A DNA stretch of 64,000 nt from NCBI GenBank assembly GCA_007713455.1, contig VMRT01000002.1:372001-436000 (forward strand). The letters run 5' to 3'. The notes below the pieces were generated by a model. The model saw nothing but the letters and a program-made list of their open reading frames with translations, searched no databases and was not told where the DNA came from. The position numbers were made by a program, and so were the translations under genes. Origin of the DNA: Pseudomonas sp. GTDB taxonomy: Bacteria > Pseudomonadota > Gammaproteobacteria > Pseudomonadales > Pseudomonadaceae. Below are positions 17,566 to 25,424 of the stretch, piece after piece (within the stretch, counting starts at the first letter, position 1; each line of letters opens with the position of its first letter).

Positions 17566-18333
17566 TTAGCTGTCCTGTTTCGCCGGCTTGGCCTTCTGCA
17601 CGCGGTAGTTTTTTTCCCGCATGAATGCCGGAACTATGAACATCGCGTCATGTGCGTAGCGCTTAACCAGCCTTTTGGGCTCGGAAAGCATCCGATGCAA
17701 CCATTCGAGTTTGCAGTTCTGCATCCACACCGGTGCCCGTTTAATACTGCCGGTAGCGAACGAAATGGATGCGCCGATACAAAAGCCCATACCGGTCCGT
17801 TCGTGGCTTTCGATTGAACTGGCAAGTATTTCCTGGCGCGGCGCGCCGACTGCGTAGAGCACCAGTTCGGACGGGTTTTCCCGAACGAACTGCAATGCCC
17901 GTTGCACTTCATCCGGACGATTGATGAAGCCCATCGGCGGATTGTGGTGATAGAGCGTGATTCCGGGGTAGATCGCGCGCAGTTTTACGCATTCCTCTTC
18001 GGTCGCCCCGATCAGGACGATGCGCAGGCGCTCGCGGTCTGCCCATTCCAGCAGGTCGACGGTCAGGTCGCTGCCCGGAATCACCTCTTCGATCTGCACA
18101 CCGAGGCGCTGCAGCAGCGGCTGCAGAATTCGGCTGTCGCACAGGCGCAGGCGAGCCTTGGCGTAAGCCTCGCGAAGTGCAGGGTTATCCTGCAGTTGCG
18201 CCAGGTGGTCGACATTGGGGGTTACCACGAACGAGTAGGGCTGCTTGACCCCCTCGCGAATGCAGTTCAGCAGCGTGGCCTTGCTGCCGGTATAGAAATT
18301 CACACCGAACGCGTGGTTAGTCTCGTTAGACAC
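17566..18333 (-). CDS. WecG/TagA/CpsF-family glycosyltransferase
   Basis: GT26-type enzyme of 255 residues that probably adds a HexNAc- or ManNAc-type sugar to the lipid-linked exopolysaccharide unit. Seen: VTPNVDHLAQLQ near the N-terminus, PGSDLTVDLL, VGAPRQEI and CIGASISFATGSIKRAP, the family's conserved core, then WMQNCKLEWLHRMLSEPKRL at the C-terminus. Its start overlaps the end of the upstream GT2 gene by 8 nt, so translation is coupled. The C-terminal amphipathic part typically binds the membrane surface. Confidence 0.88.
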   Translation of the reverse strand: MSNETNHAFGVNFYTGSKATLLNCIREGVKQPYSFVVTPNVDHLAQLQDNPALREAYAKARLRLCDSRILQPLLQRLGVQIEEVIPGSDLTVDLLEWADRERLRIVLIGATEEECVKLRAIYPGITLYHHNPPMGFINRPDEVQRALQFVRENPSELVLYAVGAPRQEILASSIESHERTGMGFCIGASISFATGSIKRAPVWMQNCKLEWLHRMLSEPKRLVKRYAHDAMFIVPAFMREKNYRVQKAKPAKQDS

Positions 18334-19201
18334 TCATCGTTACTCCCTTGAAGGCGCCCTTGATGCCGGACCAGGCGAGGCTGGGGTGGTTGAACTCCTT
18401 GATGACGGTGATCGCTGACAGGAAACAGGCCGACGCGAAGGCGAAACCCTGGCCGTAGAAGCGCTTGTTGAATCGGGTGGCGGCGCGATTGCGGTAGTAG
18501 TGATAGAACGCCGAGCGGCCGCCCGAGCTCAGCGAGCCGTAGTGGAAGAGCCGGCTGCTCGGCACGACGCGGATCGAAACGCCTTTCTTCTTCGCCTGGA
18601 ACTGCCAGTCGACTTCCTCGGAATACATGAAGTACGCCTCGTCCATCAGGCCGATGCGATCGACCAGCTTGGCCGAGAACGCAAGGCTGCAGCCCATCAG
18701 GTAATCCGGCTGCTCGCTGGTGTTTGCCATGGCTTCGAGGGTCTGGTCCTTGCCGAGCAGCTTGGCCTTGCCCAGCAGCGGGTAGAGTTTGCCGCCGCCG
18801 TAGCATTCCAGGCGCCCTGTGTCAGCGCTGAGGATGACCGAGCCGACGAATTGGCGATCGTTCTCTTTTAGCGCATCGAGCAGCGGTGTGAAGGCATCAC
18901 TGTCGACATAGGTGTCGTTGTTGACGATCCAGAAAGTGGTCACTGGCAAGTTGTCCAGCGCCCAACGCAGGCCGTAGTTGTTGCCACCGGCGTAGCCGTT
19001 GTTCTCCGGGTTGGCGAGAACGGTAACGTTGTGGCGCGGCTGGGCCTCAAGCCACTGGTTGAATGCCACCACGGAGCCGTCCTGGGAGTCATTGTCGATG
19101 ACCACCACATGGTTGAGAGCCGGGCAATGAGCGAGCAGGCTCTCAACGCAACTGATGGTTTCAGTAGCTGCCTTGTAGTTGAGGATAAGCGCGACGTTCA
19201 T
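18326..19201 (-). CDS. GT2-family glycosyltransferase (rhamnosyltransferase-like)
   Basis: Cytoplasmic GT-A glycosyltransferase of 291 residues for exopolysaccharide repeat assembly. It has VVVIDNDSQDGS, NPENNGYAGGNNYGL, the metal site WIVNNDTYVD and DEAYFMYSEEVDWQFQAK, which is the pattern of the WcaA/RfbF-like rhamnosyltransferase branch. The donor sugar is not determined. It overlaps the upstream membrane-protein gene by 41 nt and the downstream WecG-type gene by 8 nt, a tightly coupled group. Confidence 0.87.
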   Translation of the reverse strand: MNVALILNYKAATETISCVESLLAHCPALNHVVVIDNDSQDGSVVAFNQWLEAQPRHNVTVLANPENNGYAGGNNYGLRWALDNLPVTTFWIVNNDTYVDSDAFTPLLDALKENDRQFVGSVILSADTGRLECYGGGKLYPLLGKAKLLGKDQTLEAMANTSEQPDYLMGCSLAFSAKLVDRIGLMDEAYFMYSEEVDWQFQAKKKGVSIRVVPSSRLFHYGSLSSGGRSAFYHYYRNRAATRFNKRFYGQGFAFASACFLSAITVIKEFNHPSLAWSGIKGAFKGVTMSV

Positions 19202-20414
19202 GGATGGGTTCCTGGCGGCGAAGGTGACGGGCCCTGAGGGCGTGAATGACGAACAGCAATGCGAAAACCGGTTGGCCGTATTCGAAGAATCCGTTGAGCG
19301 GCCAGATGACGAAGAACGCCAGCATCGTCGAGTAGATGAAGGTCATGTCGGTGGCAATGTTCTTGGCGATGCGGTGATAGACGAACAGTGTCATCGGGAT
19401 GATGAGGAAGGTCAGAAAGCCGAAGCGGAAGAGCGTTCCGATGATTCCGACATCTGACAGGAAGAAGTGCTCGCCGAAGTACGGGATGAAGCCGTCCTGC
19501 CACATCAGCGAAAGCGAGCCGCTGGGCAGCCAGTTGACCTGATCCAGATGGTCGAAGATCAGAGAAATGGTGACCGAGCGGGCGCCGTCTTCCACGCCTT
19601 CCAGCGTGCTGTCGTAGAACTCCGTGTTGAGCCCGAGAATTTCCAGCAGGCTCGGGTAGAAATAGAAAGGCGACAGCAGAATCGATAGCGAAGCCGCCCA
19701 GATGACGGCCTTGGCACGCAGACAGAACAGGGTGAAGGCCAGGCACAGGACGATCAGCTGGCGCGTCTGGGTTGCAAACACCAGGGTCAGCAGCAGCAGG
19801 GCGGCGATCACCAGATAGAAGGTCTTGTTCCGCGCGGCCCCGTTGATCGGCGAGGCGCCCTTCGACCAGATCTGGATGCAGTAGAAGTACGCCAGGCAGA
19901 TCAGGTACGGACCGATTGATGATCGATCCGGGCGGTCATCCGAGCGCACTTCCGGGCGCATGTCGGGGATCACGCCGAACTTGAAGCACCAAGAGAAGAA
20001 CGCGGCGGCCAAGGCTGCATAGAGCAGGGCGCGTTCGAACTGCAGGGTGCTGACGCGCTTGCCGAGGAACAACAGCGGCGCAAAGCCCAGGCAGAACAGC
20101 ACGCGGCGCTCTTCGATGAGCCCGAACACGATCGGTTGGCCGTAGGTGAAATAGGCGAAGATCGCCGGCATCAACAGAAACACCACCGCGCTGTACAGGC
20201 AGTAGTACATCAGGATGCGAAATTCACGCGGAGCGTTTTCCGCCGATGCCAGCAACAGCAAAATGGTGAACACGATGCTGACCGCCAGGTACGCCTCGTT
20301 CAGCCCCTTGATGCCATAGGGGTTGTGCGGGCTGTCGCCGAACACCGAAAAGTGCAGTATCAGTGCCAGGATCAGCAACGGAAAAAAGAAGAAGCGTGAA
20401 CTGAAATTCGTCAT
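19161..20414 (-). CDS. Wzy-like exopolysaccharide polymerase / O-antigen ligase-type membrane protein
   Basis: Polytopic inner-membrane protein of 417 residues with roughly ten hydrophobic segments and a large hydrophilic loop in the second half (around LNTEFYDSTLEGVEDGARSV), the usual layout of Wzy polymerases and WaaL ligases. As the only such protein in this locus it is the candidate polymerase joining repeat units in the periplasm. Sequence conservation in this family is low, so the role rests on topology and context. I use ATG 20414; a TTG three bases upstream also opens the frame. The gene overlaps the next GT2 gene by 41 nt. Confidence 0.75.
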   Translation of the reverse strand: MTNFSSRFFFFPLLILALILHFSVFGDSPHNPYGIKGLNEAYLAVSIVFTILLLLASAENAPREFRILMYYCLYSAVVFLLMPAIFAYFTYGQPIVFGLIEERRVLFCLGFAPLLFLGKRVSTLQFERALLYAALAAAFFSWCFKFGVIPDMRPEVRSDDRPDRSSIGPYLICLAYFYCIQIWSKGASPINGAARNKTFYLVIAALLLLTLVFATQTRQLIVLCLAFTLFCLRAKAVIWAASLSILLSPFYFYPSLLEILGLNTEFYDSTLEGVEDGARSVTISLIFDHLDQVNWLPSGSLSLMWQDGFIPYFGEHFFLSDVGIIGTLFRFGFLTFLIIPMTLFVYHRIAKNIATDMTFIYSTMLAFFVIWPLNGFFEYGQPVFALLFVIHALRARHLRRQEPIHERRAYPQLQGSY

Positions 20415-20458
20415 CAACCTGAGTCCTTAGGTATTGGTTCCTTGAGCGCCACAGCCTT

Positions 20459-21709
20459 TCAAGCTGTTTCCAGCGCCCGCTTCTTGATCTTCTTGCGCCG
20501 CACCAGGAGACCGGTGAACGCCTTGAAGCTCTGGTAGAACCCGATCTCCTTTACCCCTTTGCCAAGTTCGAAGCCTTTGTACGTAGGGGTCTTGAGCAAC
20601 AGCAGCTTCATCGCCAGCAGCCGCGGCAGGATCGTCGTGCGGCGGTAGTACTGGAACGGCTGAATGGAGAAGATGCTGCCCGTATCGAAAGCCTCGGCTT
20701 TGACAACGCCAGCAGCCTCCGCGTTGCGAAAAAGTTCGCGACCTTTTGCGGTGCGTACCAGAATCAGCGAATTGCCCTCGCGCTCCTCGAAGGACGGGTA
20801 GCCCTTTTCATCGCCTTCCCAGCCATCGGCGCAGACGATGTCGGCGAATTCGCCAATGCCGTCCGGGCAGATCTTGCAGCGGGTTTGCAGGTGGCGGTTG
20901 AGCACCTTTCCCCAGGAATCGTTGTAGGTCATGGTGCGTTCGTCGCCATTCTTCAGCGTGGCCTTGGTCAGCCCCGGCCAGCCGTCGCCGCGGTAGCGGA
21001 AGGCGGTGACGTCGCTGCGTTTTACCTCCAGCTTGTCCAGCACCTGCTCGGTGCCCTGCAGGCTCGGCGTACCGGCGCACATGAAGGAGACGATGTAGGG
21101 AATGTTCTCCTTCAGCCGCGGGTTGTGCTGCTGCATCTGGCGCACGGCGGCGACGTCGCACGGCTTGCCGATGAACAGGTACTTCTCGGTGGACATGGCC
21201 ACCCACTTCAGCGCTTCGCCCGGGCTGGCCGGCGCGTAGCGAGAGCCGGAAGAGGCGATGACGTTCTGCCGCGAGCGGCTGATGGTGGCGACGTTCTCCA
21301 GCGGATCGGTCTGCGAAGCCTGGATCTGGATCACGCCGTCGACCAGCTTGTTCTCCAGGCAATACTGCGCCAGCGCCGAGATCACGCCGCCGGACGAGCC
21401 AGCCTGACGGATCTCGTTATCGGCGGCGTAGCCTTTGAGCGTGTCGAGGATCTCGCCCCATATCGGGTGGTAGTTCTCCGACTTGTACGGGCGAATATCC
21501 AGATTCAGCGCAGGGCAGGACTTGGCGAAAGCGGCGCTGGTCTGCGCGTTGGCCACCGGCTTGTTCTGGTACTGACTGTTGAGCACCGGGCGGTGGTAGC
21601 CATCGCCGGTCAGACGCATCTTGATGGCGTCGTCGTCTGCGACCGAGCTGCACATGCCACAGCCGCTGCACAAGTCGTTGTTCAGCACGCGATTCAATGA
21701 AGCTTTCAT
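20459..21709 (-). CDS. FrhB-like Fe-S protein (coenzyme F420 hydrogenase beta-subunit family)
   Basis: A 416-residue cytoplasmic protein with an N-terminal ferredoxin-like motif CSGCGMC (Cys14, 17, 20) and a later KSCPAL, then the FrhB/FdhB-type domain (QAGSSGGVISALAQY, FIGKPCDVAAVRQM, SFMCAGTPS) and a second Cys group (RCKICPDG ... IVCADGW). Pseudomonads do not use F420, so it is not a hydrogenase subunit. Relatives occur in many polysaccharide loci next to pyruvyl transferases; a redox role in sugar modification is plausible but unproven. It lies between the flippase gene and the polymerase-like gene. Confidence 0.8.
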   Translation of the reverse strand: MKASLNRVLNNDLCSGCGMCSSVADDDAIKMRLTGDGYHRPVLNSQYQNKPVANAQTSAAFAKSCPALNLDIRPYKSENYHPIWGEILDTLKGYAADNEIRQAGSSGGVISALAQYCLENKLVDGVIQIQASQTDPLENVATISRSRQNVIASSGSRYAPASPGEALKWVAMSTEKYLFIGKPCDVAAVRQMQQHNPRLKENIPYIVSFMCAGTPSLQGTEQVLDKLEVKRSDVTAFRYRGDGWPGLTKATLKNGDERTMTYNDSWGKVLNRHLQTRCKICPDGIGEFADIVCADGWEGDEKGYPSFEEREGNSLILVRTAKGRELFRNAEAAGVVKAEAFDTGSIFSIQPFQYYRRTTILPRLLAMKLLLLKTPTYKGFELGKGVKEIGFYQSFKAFTGLLVRRKKIKKRALETA

Positions 21710-21773
21710 ACCTGCCTTCCCTTGAGCGGCCGGTCGAGCGCGATGCGCGACCGGCAGTATTTAACGAGTTCGG

Positions 21774-23006
21774 TCATGCCGGCTGGCGCCGCTTGCGATA
21801 GATGTTGAGCACCGCATAACCGTAGATAAGCGTCAGGACGACCATGCCCAGAGTGGACACCCAGGGAGCCGCCTGTATCCCGTGCGAGGGGATGAAAATC
21901 CAGTAGCAGAGCACCGTGATCACGCCCGAGGCGATGATTCCGAAGGTGCGCAGAAAACCCGTGCCCATCGCCATCAGCTGTACACCCAGGCCGGCGGCGA
22001 TGAAGCGCGCCGCGGTGAAGCAGGCGAAGGCCAGCCACAGGGTGTTCAGCTCGGCGTACTCGGCGCCGAGGAAGTAGTCGGTGAACAGCGGCCCGATGAA
22101 GAAGAACGCCAGCGCGAACACCAGTCCCATGCCCGCATACTCGCCGAGGATGCGTAGGCCATAGCGGGCCAGGCCGGCGGTCTTGTTGTGCAGCTGGTAG
22201 GCGAAACGCGGGATGTGCACGCTGGCCAGCAGCACGCTGAACGGCACCGCGCCCTGGATCAGGCGCGAGCCGGCGAAGTAGATGCCTGCGGCTTCGCGCC
22301 CGGCGAGGTGGTTGACGAGGATGACGTCCAGCTGGGCGAAGATGTTGGTCGCACCGCTGTCCACCGCGAAGCTGGTGGAAGACCTGAAGCGCTCGGCCAG
22401 CACCTTCCAGGAGTTGCGCAGGATGCCGCCCAGTTCGAGGATCTTCGACAGCGCGCGCAGGGCGAAAGTCGCGTAGATCAGACGTGACACCAGAAAGGCG
22501 ACGCCGATGGCAAGCACATCGTTGCGCAGCAGGATCGCCGCGCCGATCAGGACGAAATGCACCAGTGCCGTCGCAGCCACGATCTTCGTCTCGCGATGGA
22601 ACTGGCCAATGCTGCGAAACACCGTCAGGCCAAGGTCGCCATAGGAGGAGGCAATCGTGCCGAGCAGGAACAGCACCGCAGCGAAGCGCTCGGTGGTGTG
22701 CAGATCGAGCACGAACAGAATGATCGGCAGCAGCACGACGCAGGCCGGCAGTACCAGTACGGACTTCGCCGCCAGGCTGGCGGACATGATCTCGCCCGCG
22801 CGATGGCGCTCGGCGCCGATGTCGCGCAAGGCGCGCATGCCGAAGCCGTAGTCGGTCACCAGGGCGACGATGGTCGACCAGGTGATCACGATCGAAATGA
22901 AGCCGAAGTCGCTCGGCCCCAGCGTTCGCGCGAGGATCAGCAGGGTGCCGAGCTGCACGGCGGTGCGGGCCGCCGTGGTAACCCCCATCAGGGCGTGATC
23001 GCGCAT
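21774..23006 (-). CDS. Oligosaccharide flippase (Wzx family)
   Basis: Polytopic membrane protein of 410 residues with about twelve hydrophobic segments, of the polysaccharide-transporter/MATE-like fold. The N-terminal ARTLGPSDFGFISIVITW and the middle FAQLDVILVNHLAGREAAGI are characteristic of Wzx/RfbX. It would move the lipid-linked repeat unit across the inner membrane for polymerisation. Its ATG lies 2 nt after the pyruvyl transferase stop codon, indicating translational coupling; the FrhB-like gene follows after 64 nt. Confidence 0.88.
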   Translation of the reverse strand: MRDHALMGVTTAARTAVQLGTLLILARTLGPSDFGFISIVITWSTIVALVTDYGFGMRALRDIGAERHRAGEIMSASLAAKSVLVLPACVVLLPIILFVLDLHTTERFAAVLFLLGTIASSYGDLGLTVFRSIGQFHRETKIVAATALVHFVLIGAAILLRNDVLAIGVAFLVSRLIYATFALRALSKILELGGILRNSWKVLAERFRSSTSFAVDSGATNIFAQLDVILVNHLAGREAAGIYFAGSRLIQGAVPFSVLLASVHIPRFAYQLHNKTAGLARYGLRILGEYAGMGLVFALAFFFIGPLFTDYFLGAEYAELNTLWLAFACFTAARFIAAGLGVQLMAMGTGFLRTFGIIASGVITVLCYWIFIPSHGIQAAPWVSTLGMVVLTLIYGYAVLNIYRKRRQPA

Positions 23007-23008
23007 GG

Positions 23009-24196
23009 TTATCTCTGATAAGCGGCCTGAGGCTGGTGCAGGGTGGAGAGGATCTGCTCCAGCGCCACGCTGTAGGCGTCCAGCTTGCGGCGGATGATCG
23101 CGCCGCTGGCGGCGACTTCGGCCTTGAGCTGTTCACGGTTGTCCAGATGCGCAAGAACCAGCTCCAGTGCGCTCTCGGTGTCCTCGGTCTTGAGGTCCAC
23201 CACGCGGTGGTAGTCGAGCGACTGATAGAGCCCGGCGAACTTGCGGCTGTAGGCCAGCGGCACGACCGGCACACCGGCGGAAAACGCACCGATGGTCGCG
23301 TGCATGCGTGCGCCGACGAAGAAGTCCATGCCGCTGATGTAGGACTTGGCCTCGATTGGTCCCTTGAAGCGTGGCGCCAGCTTGAGCTCGGGGTACTGCT
23401 GCTGCAGTTGCTGGGACACGGTGTAGTCGTCTTCGGCGGGGAAGCCGATCGGGATCACGTGGGGCACCAGGTGTACTTCGTGGCCGCGCTCAAGCAGCGT
23501 GCGGATCAGGCGGTCCGTCAGTACCTTGTAATCGGCACGCAGGCCGAACTGATTGGCGGTGCCTTCGTATCCGCCGTGATGCAGCAGCGCCGACACGCTG
23601 AGGCCGACGGCCAGCTTGCTCGGATCGCGCTGTTCGCTCTGGCGCTCGAAGGGGAGGGCGAAGGCGACGTCGATGACTTCGTCGCGATTGGGGATATTCA
23701 GCTGCTTGAGCACGTCGAACGACTGGTGATCGCGGGCGAAGACCATGGTGCTCTTCTTCATCGCCCAGGCCGAAGCCTTGGTGCCCCAGTCCGACTTGAA
23801 CGGGCCGATGGTCTGCGGCGAGAGGATCAGCGGAACGCGACCGCCCAGGGCCATGCCCTTGCTGACCAGCAGCTTGATCAGGCGCTTGGCGCCGTAGATG
23901 TCGGAAAAGCTGTCGCCTTCGCCGATATCGAACACCGCGTCACAGGAGCTGATCGCCTGGTACAGGCCGTGGGGATTCTTCAGCAGCGCCTTCTCGTTGA
24001 ACTCGATGAATTCGTACTTGAAGCGCTCGGTGGACGGCGGGTAGTCGCAGGGGCCGGACGAACCGATGATCAGGAACTCCGGGGTGATCCCGCATTTACG
24101 AGCAGCCTCGTCGATCAGCAGCATGTTGGAAATGCTCAGGGCGCCAACCCCGAGGTTGCCGGAAGAGAACGAGTGCCATAGCAGTCCGAATTTCAT
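23009..24196 (-). CDS. Polysaccharide pyruvyl transferase family protein
   Basis: Probably adds a ketal-linked pyruvate from phosphoenolpyruvate to a sugar of the exopolysaccharide (WcaK/CsaB-like family, PF04230). In 395 residues: GNLGVGALSISN at the N-terminus, IGEGDSFSDIYG, ILSPQTIGPF, ARDHQSFDVL, and the C-terminal RMHATIGAFSAGVPVVPLAY, the strongest family hallmark. Pyruvylation would make the polymer acidic. It sits between the GH5 gene and the flippase gene with very short spacing. Confidence 0.87.
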   Translation of the reverse strand: MKFGLLWHSFSSGNLGVGALSISNMLLIDEAARKCGITPEFLIIGSSGPCDYPPSTERFKYEFIEFNEKALLKNPHGLYQAISSCDAVFDIGEGDSFSDIYGAKRLIKLLVSKGMALGGRVPLILSPQTIGPFKSDWGTKASAWAMKKSTMVFARDHQSFDVLKQLNIPNRDEVIDVAFALPFERQSEQRDPSKLAVGLSVSALLHHGGYEGTANQFGLRADYKVLTDRLIRTLLERGHEVHLVPHVIPIGFPAEDDYTVSQQLQQQYPELKLAPRFKGPIEAKSYISGMDFFVGARMHATIGAFSAGVPVVPLAYSRKFAGLYQSLDYHRVVDLKTEDTESALELVLAHLDNREQLKAEVAASGAIIRRKLDAYSVALEQILSTLHQPQAAYQR

Positions 24197-24214
24197 GTTC
24201 GAGTCACTCCAGAA

Positions 24215-25294
24215 TCAGTCAGCGTTGTACGCAGGTGTAGGGCCAATGGCAGTGCAGTCGTTCACCAGGTGTTTGCGCATGAGCTCCATCTGAGGACGGT
24301 CCTCGCCCTTGCGCGGCTCGATTGCAAGCTTGTAGGTGCCCCAGCCGGGGCCGCCGGCCCAGTAGGCGCTGGGTACGCAGTTGTCATTGAGGTAGGCGAG
24401 CAGGTTGTCCATGGCGACCGCCGCTTCGGGCAGGTCGTCGGGAATGCCGTATTCGCCGAGGAAGCCTTTCTGCCCGTGCTTCTTCAGCCACTCGATGAAG
24501 GGGCGAGCGCGCTCGACGCCGATCATCGGATCGATATCGCGGCTGGTCTGCGCCATGTACTTGCCGGAGAAATCCTGGTCGAAATACAGGTGCGCTTCGT
24601 AGACGATGCGGTCGGCCGGGTCGTTGATGAGGAAGTTGGCGTTCACCAGCGGCCAGTGGTACGCGCTGGACCAGCGCTCGCCCTCGACGAAGATCAGCGT
24701 CTGATCGTCGACTTCGCGAATCGCATCGACCGCCGCCTGAGCAGCGCCTGGCCAAAGGCCGACGGTGCCATGGGGCTCATTCATGATGTCGTAGCCGAGC
24801 AGACCGCGGTGACCCTTGAAGCGCTTGGCCAGCTCGCGCCACACCGATGCGTAGGCGTCGTAAGGCACCTTGCTCGAGCCGATGAGTTCGCCGTGGTAAC
24901 GACCATAGTTGTGCATATCCAGAACGACCTTCTGGCCATTCATCGCGGCCAGATCCAGGGTCTTCTTCAACAATCGGATCTGGTCGAAGTTCAATCCGTC
25001 ATCGAGCGAGTGTTGAACCCGTTCCCAGATGAAGGGGAAGCGGATCAAACGAATGCCCTGATCGGCGTAGTACTTGAAGTGCTTTTTTTCCGGATAGAAG
25101 TAGTTCGTGCCGTTCTTGCCCGGAGTCACGTGCGGGGCAAATCCGGCGCCGGAGATATTGACCCCGAGCAGGGCGAGGCCCTTGTCGCTGGTTGGCCAAT
25201 CGGCGGCGCATACGCTGATTGCTGACAGCGTGGCCACCAGTGCCACGGCCAGTTGTGTCAGGCGCTGTGCTGGCCGGTTGGGGTGTCTGGTCAT
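24215..25294 (-). CDS. Secreted glycoside hydrolase family 5 enzyme
   Basis: Endo-acting beta-glycosidase of 359 residues with a Sec signal peptide (cleavage near VCA-ADW, residues 30-31). GH5 active-site residues are visible: acid/base Glu173 in DIMNEPHG and nucleophile Glu281 in FLGEYGIP, plus DMHNYGRYHG and YEAHLYFD. Embedded in a Wzx/Wzy locus, it most likely trims or releases the exopolysaccharide in the periplasm, a role like that of PslG or similar hydrolases, rather than digesting plant cellulose. The upstream GTG would add three residues; AGGTG is correctly spaced for the ATG at 25294. Substrate unknown. Confidence 0.85.
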   Translation of the reverse strand: MTRHPNRPAQRLTQLAVALVATLSAISVCAADWPTSDKGLALLGVNISGAGFAPHVTPGKNGTNYFYPEKKHFKYYADQGIRLIRFPFIWERVQHSLDDGLNFDQIRLLKKTLDLAAMNGQKVVLDMHNYGRYHGELIGSSKVPYDAYASVWRELAKRFKGHRGLLGYDIMNEPHGTVGLWPGAAQAAVDAIREVDDQTLIFVEGERWSSAYHWPLVNANFLINDPADRIVYEAHLYFDQDFSGKYMAQTSRDIDPMIGVERARPFIEWLKKHGQKGFLGEYGIPDDLPEAAVAMDNLLAYLNDNCVPSAYWAGGPGWGTYKLAIEPRKGEDRPQMELMRKHLVNDCTAIGPTPAYNAD

Positions 25295-25388
25295 CGCTAA
25301 CACCTATCTTCGGGCAAAAAAACGTTCCACTGACGCTCTGAAGGCCAGTTGTTCGGCAGTGAGGAAAGTGGGGGTAGCTGCAGTGTTC

Positions 25389-25418
25389 TGCATGGCGACG
25401 GTGAGCCGTCGCCATGCA
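25389..25418 (-). other. Perfect 13-bp intercistronic hairpin between wzc and the GH5 gene
   Basis: TGCATGGCGACGG and CCGTCGCCATGCA pair without mismatch around a 4-nt loop, starting 6 nt after the wzc stop. There is no T-run on the minus strand, so a role in mRNA processing or 3'-end protection of the wzc message is more likely than termination. Confidence 0.75.
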
Positions 25419-25424
25419 CTCACC

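Noticed and set aside
21706-23289. A 527-codon minus-strand frame over the flippase gene
   Set aside because: Same strand but different frame; Arg/His/Pro-rich with no membrane segments, whereas the 410-codon frame is a clear flippase.
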